From contig NZ_JAJONF010000018.1 of assembly GCF_021462265.1 (NCBI RefSeq), positions 1 through 64,000 on the forward strand: a stretch of 64,000 nucleotides of DNA, written 5' to 3'. Position 1 is the first letter of the stretch, and each line of letters starts with the position of its first letter. Origin of the DNA: Streptomyces shenzhenensis (GTDB lineage Bacteria > Actinomycetota > Actinomycetes > Streptomycetales > Streptomycetaceae). The position numbers were made by a program, and so were the translations under genes. Below are positions 50,536 to 59,439 of the stretch, piece after piece. Under the pieces are notes generated by a model that saw only the letters and a list, made by a program, of their open reading frames with translations, was not told the origin of the DNA and made no database searches.

Positions 50536-51384
50536 GTGAACCGTCCCGAACTCGCCGACTTCCTGCGCCACACCCGCACCCGCCTGGACCCGTCCGACGT
50601 GGGCCTGCCGCCGGGCGCCCGGCGGCGTACCCCGGGGCTGCGGCGCGAGGAGGTGGCGTCGCTGGCGGGCATGTCCGCCGACTACTACACGCGCCTCGAA
50701 CAGTCCCGGGGCCCGCGCCCGTCCCGCCAGATGCTCACGGCGCTGGCCCGCGCCCTGCGGCTGACGGAGGACGAACGGGACCACCTGTTCCACCTGGCCG
50801 GCGAGGAACCCCCGCGCCGGGAGGCGACGAGCACCCACGTCCGCCCCGGCCTCCTCCTGGTCCTGGACCGGCTGCACGACACCCCGGCGCTGGTGACGAC
50901 CGACTGCGGCGAGGTCCTGGCCCAGAACGCCCTGTCACGGGCGCTGAGCGGCGACGTCCTGGCCCGCCCGCCGCGGGACCGCAACCTGGTCCGCCGCTTC
51001 TTCCTGGACCCGGCGGCCCACCGGCTCTGCCCGCCCGAGGACCGCCCGCTGCGGGCTCGCGAACACGTGGCGAACCTCCGCGCGGTGGCCGCGGCCCGCC
51101 CCACCGACCCGGTCCCCGCCGCCCTCGTCGCCGAACTCCTCGCGGGCAGCGAGGAGTTCGCCCGCCTCTGGGCCGAACACGAGGTGGCGGTACGCCGCGC
51201 GACGACCAAACGCTTCCTCCATCCGGCCGTCGGCCTGCTGGAACTGGACTGCGAGGTCCTCCTCAACGCCGACACCCACCAGCACCTCGTCGTCCACACC
51301 GCCCGCCCGGGCACGGAGTCCCACGAACGTCTGCGGCTGCTCCAGGTGGTGGGCCTGCAGGACATGACCCCGAGCCGCTCCTGA
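50536..51384 (+). CDS. XRE-family regulator with MmyB-like ligand domain
   Basis: This is a 282-residue transcription factor, closely similar in plan to the XRE gene at 17546. The helix-turn-helix covers about 5-75 (ELADFLRHTRTRLDPSDVGL, RRRTPGLRREEVASLAGMS, YYTRLEQSRGPRPSRQ). The PAS-like C-terminal half has DTPALVTTDCGEVLAQN near 115-131 and the LELDCEVLLNAD pattern. It is divergent from the epimerase gene across 122 bases, so it probably senses a compound linked to that enzyme. GTG 50536 has GGAGAG immediately upstream. Confidence 0.88.
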   Translation: MNRPELADFLRHTRTRLDPSDVGLPPGARRRTPGLRREEVASLAGMSADYYTRLEQSRGPRPSRQMLTALARALRLTEDERDHLFHLAGEEPPRREATSTHVRPGLLLVLDRLHDTPALVTTDCGEVLAQNALSRALSGDVLARPPRDRNLVRRFFLDPAAHRLCPPEDRPLRAREHVANLRAVAAARPTDPVPAALVAELLAGSEEFARLWAEHEVAVRRATTKRFLHPAVGLLELDCEVLLNADTHQHLVVHTARPGTESHERLRLLQVVGLQDMTPSRS

Positions 51385-51412
51385 ACGCTGTTCCGACAAG
51401 GAGGACACCGGG

Positions 51413-51431
51413 CTGACCGTCCTGCGGTCAG
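51413..51431. terminator. Hairpin downstream of XRE gene
   Basis: CTGACCG (51413-51419) pairs with CGGTCAG (51425-51431) around a 5-base loop, 28 bases past the XRE stop. It is short but perfect, and it lies between that gene and the convergent ABC genes. Confidence 0.55.
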
Positions 51432-51623
51432 GTCACGGCACCGTGCCACGGCTTGTTGTGCGAACCGCCGCACGTGCCGCACGAGGCGGTGTGGACGGCG
51501 GCGGCCGGGCCCGTCCGGATGCTGGGCCGGGCTCGGCTGGGTACCGGCGGTCGGAGACCGGCCGTGCGCGGACACGGTCTGCGGCGCAGGCCCCGGCATC
51601 GCGCCGTGGCCTGGGTCGTCCCG

Positions 51624-52349
51624 TCACTCGGGTGATGTGCTGCCGGTGCGCGCGGATCGTGCGGGCCGGCCGTTCGCGGTGGGGAGGCGCAGGCGTCCGT
51701 CGTGGACTTCGGCGATCTGGTCGACGGCGGTGAGGTGGCTGCGGTCGTGGGTGACCAGGACGGTGGCAGTGGCCCGCTGGTGGGTGAGGCGGGTGATCAG
51801 GCCGAGGACGGCGGCGCCGCGTTCGTGATCGAGGGCGCTGGTGGGCTCGTCGACCAGGAGAACGGCGGGGTCGTTCATCAGGGCGCGGGCGATGTTGACG
51901 CGCTGGCGCTGGCCGCCGGAGAGCTGGTGGGGGCGGCGGCCGGCCTGGTCGACGAGGCCGACGGCGTCGAGGAGTTCCATCGCACGGGTGTGGGCGGTAC
52001 GGGGTTTGCGGCCGTCGATCTGGGCCATGACCTGGAGTTGTTCGGCGGCGGTGAGGGAGGGCAGCAGGTTGGGCTGCTGGAAGACGATGCCGATCTTGTG
52101 GCCGCGCAGTTCCGTCAGCTCGCCGCGGGTGAGGGCGGTGGTGGTCTGCCCGTCTACGGTGACGGTGCCGGTGTCGGGCGCGATCAGGGTGGCGGCGACG
52201 GCGAGGAGGCTGGACTTGCCGGAGCCGGAGGGGCCGACCACGGCGGTCAGGCTGCCCTTGGGAACCTCCAGGCTGACCTGGTCGAGGGCGGTCAGGCGGG
52301 TGTCGCCGTCGGGGTAGGTGAGGGTGATGCCGGTCAGGCGCAGGCTCAT
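51624..52349 (-). CDS. MacB/LolD-type ABC exporter ATPase
   Basis: This is a 241-residue ABC ATPase. Walker A GPSGSGKSSL is at about 38-47, the Q-loop in VFQQPNLLPSL near 91-101, signature LSGGQRQRVNIAR near 142-154, Walker B VLLVDEPTSALD near 161-172, and switch VLVTHD near 194-199. The short linker and ALDQVSLEV start resemble MacB/LolD/YknY exporters. It couples to the permease encoded just upstream, whose stop overlaps this start (ATGA). No peptide-exporter substrate is evident. The two-component system next to it is divergent, which suggests it controls the exporter. Confidence 0.92.
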   Translation of the reverse strand: MSLRLTGITLTYPDGDTRLTALDQVSLEVPKGSLTAVVGPSGSGKSSLLAVAATLIAPDTGTVTVDGQTTTALTRGELTELRGHKIGIVFQQPNLLPSLTAAEQLQVMAQIDGRKPRTAHTRAMELLDAVGLVDQAGRRPHQLSGGQRQRVNIARALMNDPAVLLVDEPTSALDHERGAAVLGLITRLTHQRATATVLVTHDRSHLTAVDQIAEVHDGRLRLPTANGRPARSARTGSTSPE

Positions 52350-53434
52350 CTGGCGCTCCCCAGGGCGGTCAGCGGGTCGACGGAGACGATGCGGCGGATG
52401 GACAGGGCGGCGCCGAGCGCGCCGAGGAGGACGATCACGACGGCCGGCATCAGGACGATGGCGGGGGTGAGGAGGAACGGCACGGCGGAGCCGGACACGA
52501 GGGCGCCGAGGGCGACGGCGACGCCGGTGCCGGTCAGTGTGCCGCCGACGAGCAGGACCAGGGCCTGGCCGAGGGCGTCCGTCAGCAGGCCCGCGGTGGA
52601 GGCGCCCAGGGCCTTGAGGACGGCGACGTCGCTGCTGCGCTGAATGGTCCACACGGTGAAGAAGGCCCCGATGACGAGCGCGGAGATGGCGAACAGGAAG
52701 CCGCGCATCAGCTGCAGGGAGCGGTTCTCGGAGGTGTAGGAGCCGATCGCGGACAGCGAGTCGCCGGTGGAGACCGTCTTGGTGCCGGCCCTGTGGTCGG
52801 TGGCGGCCACATCGGCCCTGACAGTGGTGTTCAGGGCGATGACGGTGGCCCTCGGACCCCGCCCGTCGCCGGTGGGCGGCGCACTCTTCCGCCAGGTGTC
52901 CAGGCTGGTCCAGATCACCGGGGTGTGGCTGAAGTGGGCGTCGCCCTCGACGGCGGCCACCTTCAGCTGCCGGCCTGCCAGGGTGAGGGAGTCACCGGCC
53001 TGCACGCCGAGGCCGTCGGCGGCCGCGGTGGACAGCACCACCGCGCTGCCGAAGATCCTGTTGCTGTCCGGGGCGAGGCGGGAGCCGGGCTCGACACCGA
53101 AGACCGAGACCCCGGTGCTCCGGTCTCCCGCGGTGGCACTGGTCGTGGTGATTCCCAGCGGTTCGGCGCTTTCGACACCGGGCGCCTCGGACCACTGCCG
53201 CCACTGCGCCTCAGTGACGGTGGAGTTGGCGTACGACAGATCCTGCCCGCCATGGGGAGCCTGGAAGGCGATCTTGCCGGCGGGCAATCCCGTGATCGCG
53301 GAGATGTTCTGCCGGGCCAGTCCCGCCGTCAGCCCGGACAGCAGTCCGACCAGCAGGGTGATCAGCACGATGACGGTCCCCATCAGGGCGAAGCGCCCCT
53401 TGGCGAATTTCAGTTCTCTCCAGGCGACGAACAC
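52346..53434 (-). CDS. FtsX-like/MacB-type ABC permease
   Basis: This is a 362-residue permease. A first helix at about 16-36 (LMGTVIVLITLLVGLLSGLT) is followed by a large extracytoplasmic domain (about 40-245), then three helices between about 245 and 345 of the FtsX/MacB type (VIGAFFTVWTIQRSSDVAVL KALGASTAGLL loop between helices). Such exporters move lipids, peptides or antibiotics out, or signal cell-envelope stress. GTG 53434 is used, since the conserved VAWRELKFAKGRFALMG starts there. It is coupled to the ATPase that follows and is divergent from the sensor kinase. Confidence 0.88.
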   Translation of the reverse strand: MFVAWRELKFAKGRFALMGTVIVLITLLVGLLSGLTAGLARQNISAITGLPAGKIAFQAPHGGQDLSYANSTVTEAQWRQWSEAPGVESAEPLGITTTSATAGDRSTGVSVFGVEPGSRLAPDSNRIFGSAVVLSTAAADGLGVQAGDSLTLAGRQLKVAAVEGDAHFSHTPVIWTSLDTWRKSAPPTGDGRGPRATVIALNTTVRADVAATDHRAGTKTVSTGDSLSAIGSYTSENRSLQLMRGFLFAISALVIGAFFTVWTIQRSSDVAVLKALGASTAGLLTDALGQALVLLVGGTLTGTGVAVALGALVSGSAVPFLLTPAIVLMPAVVIVLLGALGAALSIRRIVSVDPLTALGSAR

Positions 53435-53607
53435 GGCCCTGGCCCGTCCTTTCCGGCGGTGGAAGCGGTATGACCCCACCGTCGCCGCCGGGCCCCCGTA
53501 CGCGCCTCCGGCGCAGGAGGGCACTTGGCGGGCCGAAAGACGGCACGTGGGTTCTAACTTTCGATGGAGGCCCCGGGGGAGCCGGTCTGCGTAACCTTGG
53601 GCGCACT

Positions 53608-54822
53608 GTGAACTCCGCTGCCCCCGCGCTGACCCCGACCACCCGGGCCCTGGCCTGGTGCCTGCACCTGCTGGTCATCGGCCTGCTCGCCCTGGCCGCC
53701 GTCCGGACCGTGGCCGACGACCGGCCCCACGCCGGGTGGACCGTCGCCGCGGCGGCAGCGTGCGGTCTGGTGTACGCGGTCGGGCCCACGCTGCCGGGCG
53801 TACGCCGCTCGCGGCGGGCCGCCGTGCTGTGGCTGGCCGCCGTGGGCGCCTGCTGGCTGGTGCTGCTCGCCCTGTCCCCCGACGGCGTGTGGGTGGCCTT
53901 CCCGCTCTATTTCCTCCAACTGCACCTGCTGCCCCGCCGTGCCGGACTGGCGGCCGTGGCTGCTACCGCGGCGACGGCCATCGCGGGCTTCGCCGCCCAC
54001 CAGCACTCGTTCGGCCCCGCCGTGGCCATCGGCCCCGCCCTCGGCGCCGCCGTCGCCGTCGCGGTGGTGTGGGGGTATCAGGCCCTGTACCGGGAGAGCG
54101 AACACCGCCGCCAGCTGATCGAGGAACTCACCGCCACCCGCGCCGACCTGGCCAGTGCCCAGCACACCGCCGGCGTACTGGCCGAACGCGACCGCCTGGC
54201 CCGCGAGATCCACGACACCCTCGCCCAGGGCCTCTCCAGCATCCAGCTGCTGCTGCGCGCCGCCGAACGCGCCCTGCCCCAGGCACCACAGAACGCGGCC
54301 CGCTACGTCGGCCAGGCACGGCAGGCCGCCGTCGACAACCTCGCCGAGGCCCGCCGATTCGTCGCCGCCCTCACCCCGCCCACGCTGGAAGGCACCACTC
54401 TGGCCGGCGCCTTGGAACGCCTGTGCACCACCACCTCGGCCCGGCACCGGCTCACCGCACACTTCCACCTCACCGGCGACCCCGCCCCGCTCGCCACCGC
54501 ACACGAGGTCGCCCTGCTGCGCATCGCCCAGTCCGCCGTGGCCAACACCGTCCGCCACGCCGCGGCCACCACGGCCGACGTCACCCTCAGCTACCTCGGC
54601 GACCACGTCGCCCTCGACGTGGTCGACGACGGACGCGGTTTCGCCCCCGACCGCCTGCCCGCCCCCGACCCCGAGGCCGGCGGCTTCGGACTGGCCGCCA
54701 TGCGCGCCCGCGCCCACGCCCTCGGCGGCACCCTCACCATCGGATCCGCCCCCGGCCACGGCACCGCCCTGGCCGCCCGCCTGCCCCTCACCCCGCCGAC
54801 CGAGCCCGAGGCCCGACCGTGA
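53608..54822 (+). CDS. NarL-type sensor histidine kinase
   Basis: This is a 404-residue membrane kinase. About five hydrophobic helices lie between residues 13 and 156. The HisKA_3 dimerisation motif ERDRLAREIHDTLAQGLS carries phospho-accepting His202. The ATPase has a degenerate N box (NTVRHAA near 313-319), G1 VDDGRGFAPD and G2 GGFGLAAMRARA. It would sense an envelope signal and phosphorylate the response regulator encoded next, whose GTG overlaps its stop (GTGA). It is divergent from the ABC exporter, so it is probably the exporter's controller. GTG 53608 is used over ATG 53470. Confidence 0.9.
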   Translation: MNSAAPALTPTTRALAWCLHLLVIGLLALAAVRTVADDRPHAGWTVAAAAACGLVYAVGPTLPGVRRSRRAAVLWLAAVGACWLVLLALSPDGVWVAFPLYFLQLHLLPRRAGLAAVAATAATAIAGFAAHQHSFGPAVAIGPALGAAVAVAVVWGYQALYRESEHRRQLIEELTATRADLASAQHTAGVLAERDRLAREIHDTLAQGLSSIQLLLRAAERALPQAPQNAARYVGQARQAAVDNLAEARRFVAALTPPTLEGTTLAGALERLCTTTSARHRLTAHFHLTGDPAPLATAHEVALLRIAQSAVANTVRHAAATTADVTLSYLGDHVALDVVDDGRGFAPDRLPAPDPEAGGFGLAAMRARAHALGGTLTIGSAPGHGTALAARLPLTPPTEPEARP

Positions 54823-55457
54823 GCGACGACACCCCCATCCGCCTCCTCCTGGCCGACGACCACCCCGTCGTACGGGCCGGGCTGCGCGCCGTGCTGGAAA
54901 CCGAGCCCGGCCTCGTCGTCATGGCCGAAGCCGCCACCGCCGAGGACGCCGTCACCCGCGCCGCCGAAGGCGACATCGACGTCGTGCTGATGGACCTGCA
55001 GTTCGGCAAAGGCATGGGCGGTGCCGAAGCCACCGCCCGGATCACCGCCCGCCCCGGAGCCCCCCGCGTGCTGATCGTCACCACCTACGACTCCGACGCC
55101 GACACCCTGCCCGCCATCGAAGCCGGCGCCACCGGATACCTCCTCAAAGACGCCCCGCCCGAGGACCTGACAGCCGCCGTTCGCACCGCAGCCGCAGGCC
55201 GCACCACACTCGCGCCCACCGTCGCCGACCGGCTGATGAACCGCCTGCGCACCCCCGGCACCGCCCTGACCCGGCGCGAGAGCGAAGTCCTCGGCCTGGT
55301 TGCCGACGGCCTGTCCAACCAGGCCATCGGTAACCGCCTCCACCTGACCGAGGGCACGGTCAAGTCCCATCTCGCCCGCATCTACTCCAAGCTCGGCGTC
55401 GACTCCCGCACCTCCGCCGTGGCCACAGCAACCGCCCTCGGCGTCATCCGCCGCTGA
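54819..55457 (+). CDS. NarL/LuxR-type response regulator
   Basis: This is a 212-residue regulator. The receiver (about 6-122) has the acidic pocket Asp13/Asp14, phospho-acceptor Asp59 in VLMDLQFG, and the switch Lys in LLKDAPP near 108. The C-terminal LuxR helix-turn-helix (about 145-205) has ALTRRESEVLGLVADGLSNQ and GTVKSHLARIYSKLGV. It is encoded with the sensor kinase and probably activates the divergent ABC exporter when phosphorylated. The GTG start overlaps the kinase stop. Confidence 0.92.
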   Translation: MSDDTPIRLLLADDHPVVRAGLRAVLETEPGLVVMAEAATAEDAVTRAAEGDIDVVLMDLQFGKGMGGAEATARITARPGAPRVLIVTTYDSDADTLPAIEAGATGYLLKDAPPEDLTAAVRTAAAGRTTLAPTVADRLMNRLRTPGTALTRRESEVLGLVADGLSNQAIGNRLHLTEGTVKSHLARIYSKLGVDSRTSAVATATALGVIRR

Positions 55458-55490
55458 CCCGCGCACCTGCGAACGCCCAGCCACCCCGAA

Positions 55491-55512
55491 GCAGACACAG
55501 CATCGTGTCTGC
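55491..55512. terminator. Bidirectional hairpin between response regulator and era
   Basis: GCAGACAC (55491-55498) pairs with GTGTCTGC (55505-55512) around 6 bases. It sits between the convergent response-regulator and era genes and may serve both. Confidence 0.55.
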
Positions 55513-55599
55513 CCGCCGGCCACGGTTCCATAGATCTCCGAGGCCGAAGACCGCATCACCGCACGGCCACCACCGCACGGCCGACGCGCCTGCGCCCTC

Positions 55600-56559
55600 T
55601 CAGAACCCCAGCCGCCGCAGCTGCTTCGGATCCCGCTGCCAGTCCTTCGCCACCTTCACGTGCAGGTCCAGGAAGACGGGTGTGCCGAGCAGGGCCTCGA
55701 TCTGTTTGCGGCTCTTCATGCCGACCTCCTTCAGGCGCTTGCCCTTGGGGCCGATGATGATGCCCTTCTGGCTGGGGCGCTCGATGAACAGGTTGGCGTG
55801 GATGTCCAGGAGGGGCTTGTCGGCGGGGCGGTCCTCGCGGGGGAGCATCTCCTCGACGACGACGGCGATGGAGTGCGGCAGTTCGTCGCGGACGCCCTCC
55901 AGGGCGGCCTCGCGGATCAGCTCGGCGATCATGACCTGCTCGGGCTCGTCGGTCAGGTCGCCCTCGGGGTAGAGGGCGGGGCCCTCGGGGAGCAGCGGCA
56001 CGAGCAGGTCGGCCAGCAGGCCCACCTGCTTGTCGCCGACCGCCGAGACCGGGACGATCTCGGCCCACTCGAAGCCCAGCTCCTTGCCGAGCTGGTCGAT
56101 CGCGATCAGCTGCTCGGCGAGGGTCTTGGAGTCGACGAGGTCGGTCTTGGTGACGACGGCGACCTTGGGGGTCTTGCGGATCCCCGCCAGCTCCTTGGCG
56201 ATGAAACGGTCGCCCGGACCGAGCTTCTCGTTCGCCGGGAGGCAGAAGCCGATCACGTCCACCTCGGCCCAGGTGGTGCGCACCACGTCGTTGAGCCGCT
56301 CGCCGAGCAGGGTGCGCGGCTTGTGGAGGCCGGGGGTGTCGACCAGGATCAGCTGGGCGTCCTCCCGGTGCACGATCCCCCGTACCGTGTGCCGCGTCGT
56401 CTGCGGCTGGTTCGCGGTGATCGCCACCTTCTGCCCCACCAGAGCGTTCGTGAGGGTGGACTTGCCCGCGTTGGGGCGCCCGACGAAACAGGCGAAGCCC
56501 GCCCGGTGGACGGCCTCCGACGGTTCCGACGGCTCGGTTGACTGGCTGCGAACGCTCAT
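55600..56559 (-). CDS. era: Ribosome-associated GTPase Era
   Basis: This is a 319-residue GTPase needed for 30S assembly. G1 GRPNAGKST is at 27-35, G2 near the TTRHTVRG switch, G3 DTPGLHKP, and G4 TKTD. The C-terminal KH domain has IIIGPKGKRLKEVG, which binds the 3' end of 16S rRNA. Start ATG 56559 has GGGAGA nine bases upstream, better than ATG 56568. In many streptomycetes era follows a cytidine-deaminase-like gene and the MmcQ/CorC pair; here five genes lie between era and that group. It is transcribed on the minus strand, ending near the hairpin at 55491. Confidence 0.96.
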   Translation of the reverse strand: MSVRSQSTEPSEPSEAVHRAGFACFVGRPNAGKSTLTNALVGQKVAITANQPQTTRHTVRGIVHREDAQLILVDTPGLHKPRTLLGERLNDVVRTTWAEVDVIGFCLPANEKLGPGDRFIAKELAGIRKTPKVAVVTKTDLVDSKTLAEQLIAIDQLGKELGFEWAEIVPVSAVGDKQVGLLADLLVPLLPEGPALYPEGDLTDEPEQVMIAELIREAALEGVRDELPHSIAVVVEEMLPREDRPADKPLLDIHANLFIERPSQKGIIIGPKGKRLKEVGMKSRKQIEALLGTPVFLDLHVKVAKDWQRDPKQLRRLGF

Positions 56560-56711
56560 GGCCCCCATTCTCCCTGATCCACGAGGCCCCGCCGCACCGT
56601 GAGATTTCGGTAACCCCGAGGCAACGAAACGTCACGGAAACACAGCCGTACGCGACCGGAAACGGAGACCGGTGACCCTCGGACGAGCCCCGACCCACGT
56701 GGGAGACGCCC

Positions 56712-58022
56712 GTGTTCCTCTCCGCCGCGCACGCCGACACCGGTGACACCGCCTGGCTGCTCGCCGCCACCGCCCTGGTCCTGCTGATGACCCCGGGTCT
56801 GGCCCTGTTCTACGGCGGCATGGTCCGCACGAAGAGCGTCCTCAACATGCTGATGATGAGTTTCGTGTCGATCGCCCTGGTGACGGTGGTGTGGCTGGCG
56901 GGCGGATACACGCTCGCCTTCGGGGACGACGTCGGCGCCGGGCTTCTCGGCGACCTCGCCCACGCGGGCATGGCCGGCCTCGGGCCGGCCAGCGTCCAGG
57001 GCACCGTCCCCACCCTCCTCTTCGCCACCTTCCAGCTCACCTTCGCGATCATCACGGCCGCGCTGATCAGCGGCGCCATCGCGGACCGGGCGAAGTTCGG
57101 CGCGTGGCTGGTCTTTGTACCGGTCTGGGCGCTGCTCGTATACGTTCCCGTCGCGCACTGGGTGTGGGGCCCCGGTGGCTGGATCGCGCACCGCCTCGGC
57201 GCCCTGGACTTCGCCGGCGGCCTGCCCGTCGAGATCACCTCCGGCGCCTCCGGCCTCGCCCTGTGCCTGGTCCTCGGCCCGCGGCTCGGTTTCAAGAAGG
57301 ACGCGATGCGGCCGCACAACCTCCCGATGGTGATCATGGGCGCCGGTCTGCTCTGGTTCGGCTGGTTCGGCTTCAACGCGGGTTCGGCGATGGGGGCGAA
57401 CGGCCTGGCCGCCGCCGTCTTCCTGAACACCCTCGCCGCCGGCTGCACCGGCCTGCTCGGCTGGCTCTTCGTCGAGCAGAAGCGCGACGGCCACCCCACC
57501 ACCCTGGGCGCCGCCTCCGGCTCGGTCGCCGGCCTGGTCGCCATCACCCCGTCCTGCGGCTCGGTCTCCCTGCTCGGCGCGCTGGTCGTCGGCCTCGCCG
57601 CGGGCGTGCTCTGCTCGTACGCCGTGAGCTGGAAGTTCAAGCTGAACTACGACGACTCCCTCGACGTCGTCGGCGTTCACCTGGTCGGCGGCATCGTCGG
57701 CACCCTCCTGATCGGCCTGTTCGCCGAGAAGGCCATGACCCATGGCGCCGAGGGCCTCTTCTACGGCGGTGGGCTCGCCCAGCTCGGCAGGCAGGCGGTG
57801 GCGGTGGCGGCCGTCGCGGCGTACGCGTTCGCCGTGACGTACGGCATCGGCAGGCTGCTCGACAAGGCGATGGGCTTCCGGGCGGCCGAGGACCAGGAGC
57901 ACACGGGTCTGGACCTTACGGTGCACGCCGAGACGGCTTACGATCACGGGGTCCTGGGCCACGGCGCCCCGGTCGCCCACTCCGTCCTCCCCACCGCCCA
58001 GAAGGTCAAGAGCCAGCCATGA
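56712..58022 (+). CDS. amt: Ammonium transporter
   Basis: This is a 436-residue Amt/Rh-family channel with about eleven helices. The start is LLMTPGLALFYGGMVRTKSV (25-44), the family signature. The twin pore histidines lie in VPVAHWVWGP (near 145) and VVGVHLVGGIVGT (near 321), and FQLTFAIITAALISGAIADR near 101-120 is the conserved helix. It takes up ammonium under nitrogen limitation. Its TGA overlaps the glnB ATG (ATGA), so transporter and PII protein are coupled. GTG 56712 has GGGAG upstream. It is divergent from era. Confidence 0.94.
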   Translation: MFLSAAHADTGDTAWLLAATALVLLMTPGLALFYGGMVRTKSVLNMLMMSFVSIALVTVVWLAGGYTLAFGDDVGAGLLGDLAHAGMAGLGPASVQGTVPTLLFATFQLTFAIITAALISGAIADRAKFGAWLVFVPVWALLVYVPVAHWVWGPGGWIAHRLGALDFAGGLPVEITSGASGLALCLVLGPRLGFKKDAMRPHNLPMVIMGAGLLWFGWFGFNAGSAMGANGLAAAVFLNTLAAGCTGLLGWLFVEQKRDGHPTTLGAASGSVAGLVAITPSCGSVSLLGALVVGLAAGVLCSYAVSWKFKLNYDDSLDVVGVHLVGGIVGTLLIGLFAEKAMTHGAEGLFYGGGLAQLGRQAVAVAAVAAYAFAVTYGIGRLLDKAMGFRAAEDQEHTGLDLTVHAETAYDHGVLGHGAPVAHSVLPTAQKVKSQP

Positions 58023-58357
58023 AGCTCATCACCGCGATCGTCAAGCCCTACCGCCTCGACGCGGTGAAGACCGCGCTCCAGGAGCTCGGCGTGCACGGCC
58101 TGACCGTGACCGAGGCCAGCGGGTACGGCAGGCAGCACGGCCACACCGAGGTCTACCGGGGCGCCGAGTACCGCGTCGACCTGGTCCCCAAGGCCCGCAT
58201 CGAGGTCGTCGTCGAGGACGCCGACACCGAGCCGGTGATCGAGGCGATCGTCAAGGCCGCGCAGACGGGGAAGATCGGGGACGGGAAGGTGTGGGCGGTG
58301 CCGGTGGAGACGGTCGTACGGGTGCGGACGGGCGAACGCGGCCCCGACGCCCTCTGA
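58019..58357 (+). CDS. glnB: Nitrogen regulatory protein PII (GlnB/GlnK type)
   Basis: This is a 112-residue PII protein. The start MKLITAIVKPYRLDAVKTAL matches the family, the T-loop has Tyr51 in YRGAEY, the residue modified by uridylylation or adenylylation, and GDGKVWAVPVETVVRVRTGE is the C-terminal ATP/2-oxoglutarate block. It senses carbon/nitrogen status and regulates the coupled Amt channel by plugging it. No glnD follows, unlike the usual actinobacterial amtB-glnK-glnD order. Its 3' end overlaps the convergent DUF916-like gene by 107 bases. Confidence 0.93.
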   Translation: MKLITAIVKPYRLDAVKTALQELGVHGLTVTEASGYGRQHGHTEVYRGAEYRVDLVPKARIEVVVEDADTEPVIEAIVKAAQTGKIGDGKVWAVPVETVVRVRTGERGPDAL

Positions 58358-59348
58358 ACAGTCCGGCGTACGGCCTGCCGCCTCCGCGGCGCGTCCGGGC
58401 GAACGGCCTGCCGCCCCTGCGGCGCGTCCGGGCGAGCAGCGCACCGCCCACCGCGCCGGCGGCGAACGCCACCGCCACCACCAGCCACGGCAGCGCGAGG
58501 AACGACGCGCTCGCCGACTGTCTGGTGCCGGTCGCGCTGGCCGTCACCGTCACGTCGCCCCAGTCGAGTTGGGGTGCGTCCCGCCAGCGCGCGGTGAGCC
58601 TGACCCGCTCCCCGGGCAGCAGCTCGGAGGGGATCCGGGTGAGGTCCCGGCTGAGCAGAGTACGGCCGAACAGGCCCCGCGCGCGCAGCCGCACCTTCGG
58701 ATCCAGGGTGACGTTCCCGGTGTTGTGCAGGGTGTAGGAGATCGTCGCCGTGCTGTCGCCGAGACCGGGGACGAGTGGCTGGTGATGGCTGATGTGCACG
58801 TTCTCGACGGCGAGGGCCGGGAGTGTCGGCCCGCTCACCCGCAGATAGACGCGGGCGCCGACGGCCCGCCGCACGCCGAGCGCCAGGGAACCCGCCCCCG
58901 GGTCGACCCGCTCGTCCAGTGCGACGATCGCACCGGGATGGTCACCGGGTTCGGCGCCCTTGGGCACCCGCAGCGTGAACGGAACCGTGAGTGTCCGGTG
59001 CGGCGGCACGGTGACCCGCGCCTTCCCCGGCCTCGCCCAGGCCCCCACCCCCCGCATCTTCTCCTGCACCGTCCGGACGGCGAAGCCGCCGTCCCGCGCG
59101 GTGTTGTAGGCGTCGGCCGCGTAGAGCCGGAAGGTGAGCGGCCGGCCGGTCTTGTTGGCGACGGCCACCTTGTCGGTGATCGTCTGCCCGGGGGCGAGGG
59201 AGAGGTAGAAGTACGGCCGCGCGGCGATCCTGGAGGCGACCGGGTAGACGGACCAGCTGCCGTTGTCGGCGGCGCGCGCGGGAGACGCCGTGCACAGGAC
59301 GCCGAGGATCAGGCTCAGGAGGAGGACATACGGCTTGACGCGACGCAT
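58251..59348 (-). CDS. DUF916/WxL-peptidoglycan-type surface protein
   Basis: This is a 365-residue protein. A signal peptide (MRRVKPYVLLLSLILGVLCT, cleavage about 31) is followed by a DUF916-like extracellular domain (VYPVASRIAARPYFYLSLAP, then TDKVAVANKTGRPLTFRLYA), a second beta domain with VHISHHQPLVPGLGD, and one C-terminal hydrophobic helix near 287-307 (LPWLVVAVAFAAGAVGGALL) ending in an Arg-rich tail. DUF916 proteins in Gram-positives bind peptidoglycan and partner WxL proteins. The tail carries an 11-residue tandem repeat. The last 107 bases overlap the glnB 3' end. Third gene of a secreted minus-strand group. Confidence 0.8.
   Translation of the reverse strand: MRRVKPYVLLLSLILGVLCTASPARAADNGSWSVYPVASRIAARPYFYLSLAPGQTITDKVAVANKTGRPLTFRLYAADAYNTARDGGFAVRTVQEKMRGVGAWARPGKARVTVPPHRTLTVPFTLRVPKGAEPGDHPGAIVALDERVDPGAGSLALGVRRAVGARVYLRVSGPTLPALAVENVHISHHQPLVPGLGDSTATISYTLHNTGNVTLDPKVRLRARGLFGRTLLSRDLTRIPSELLPGERVRLTARWRDAPQLDWGDVTVTASATGTRQSASASFLALPWLVVAVAFAAGAVGGALLARTRRRGGRPFARTRRGGGRPYAGLFRGRRGRVRPSAPVRPSPPAPPTPSRPRSSPSARP
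58370..58435. repeat. 33-bp tandem repeat in surface-protein tail
   Basis: Two adjacent 33-base copies (58370-58402 and 58403-58435) differ at two bases. In the minus-strand gene they encode the repeated Arg-rich tail segments of 11 residues. They lie just past glnB. Confidence 0.8.
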
Positions 59349-59439
59349 GGGTGCGGACCCCCGGTCGGAAGCGGGTCGGTGGCGACCGGGTCTCTCACTG
59401 GCCGAAAGCCCGGTCGCCACGGTGGAGTTGGCAGGCGGC

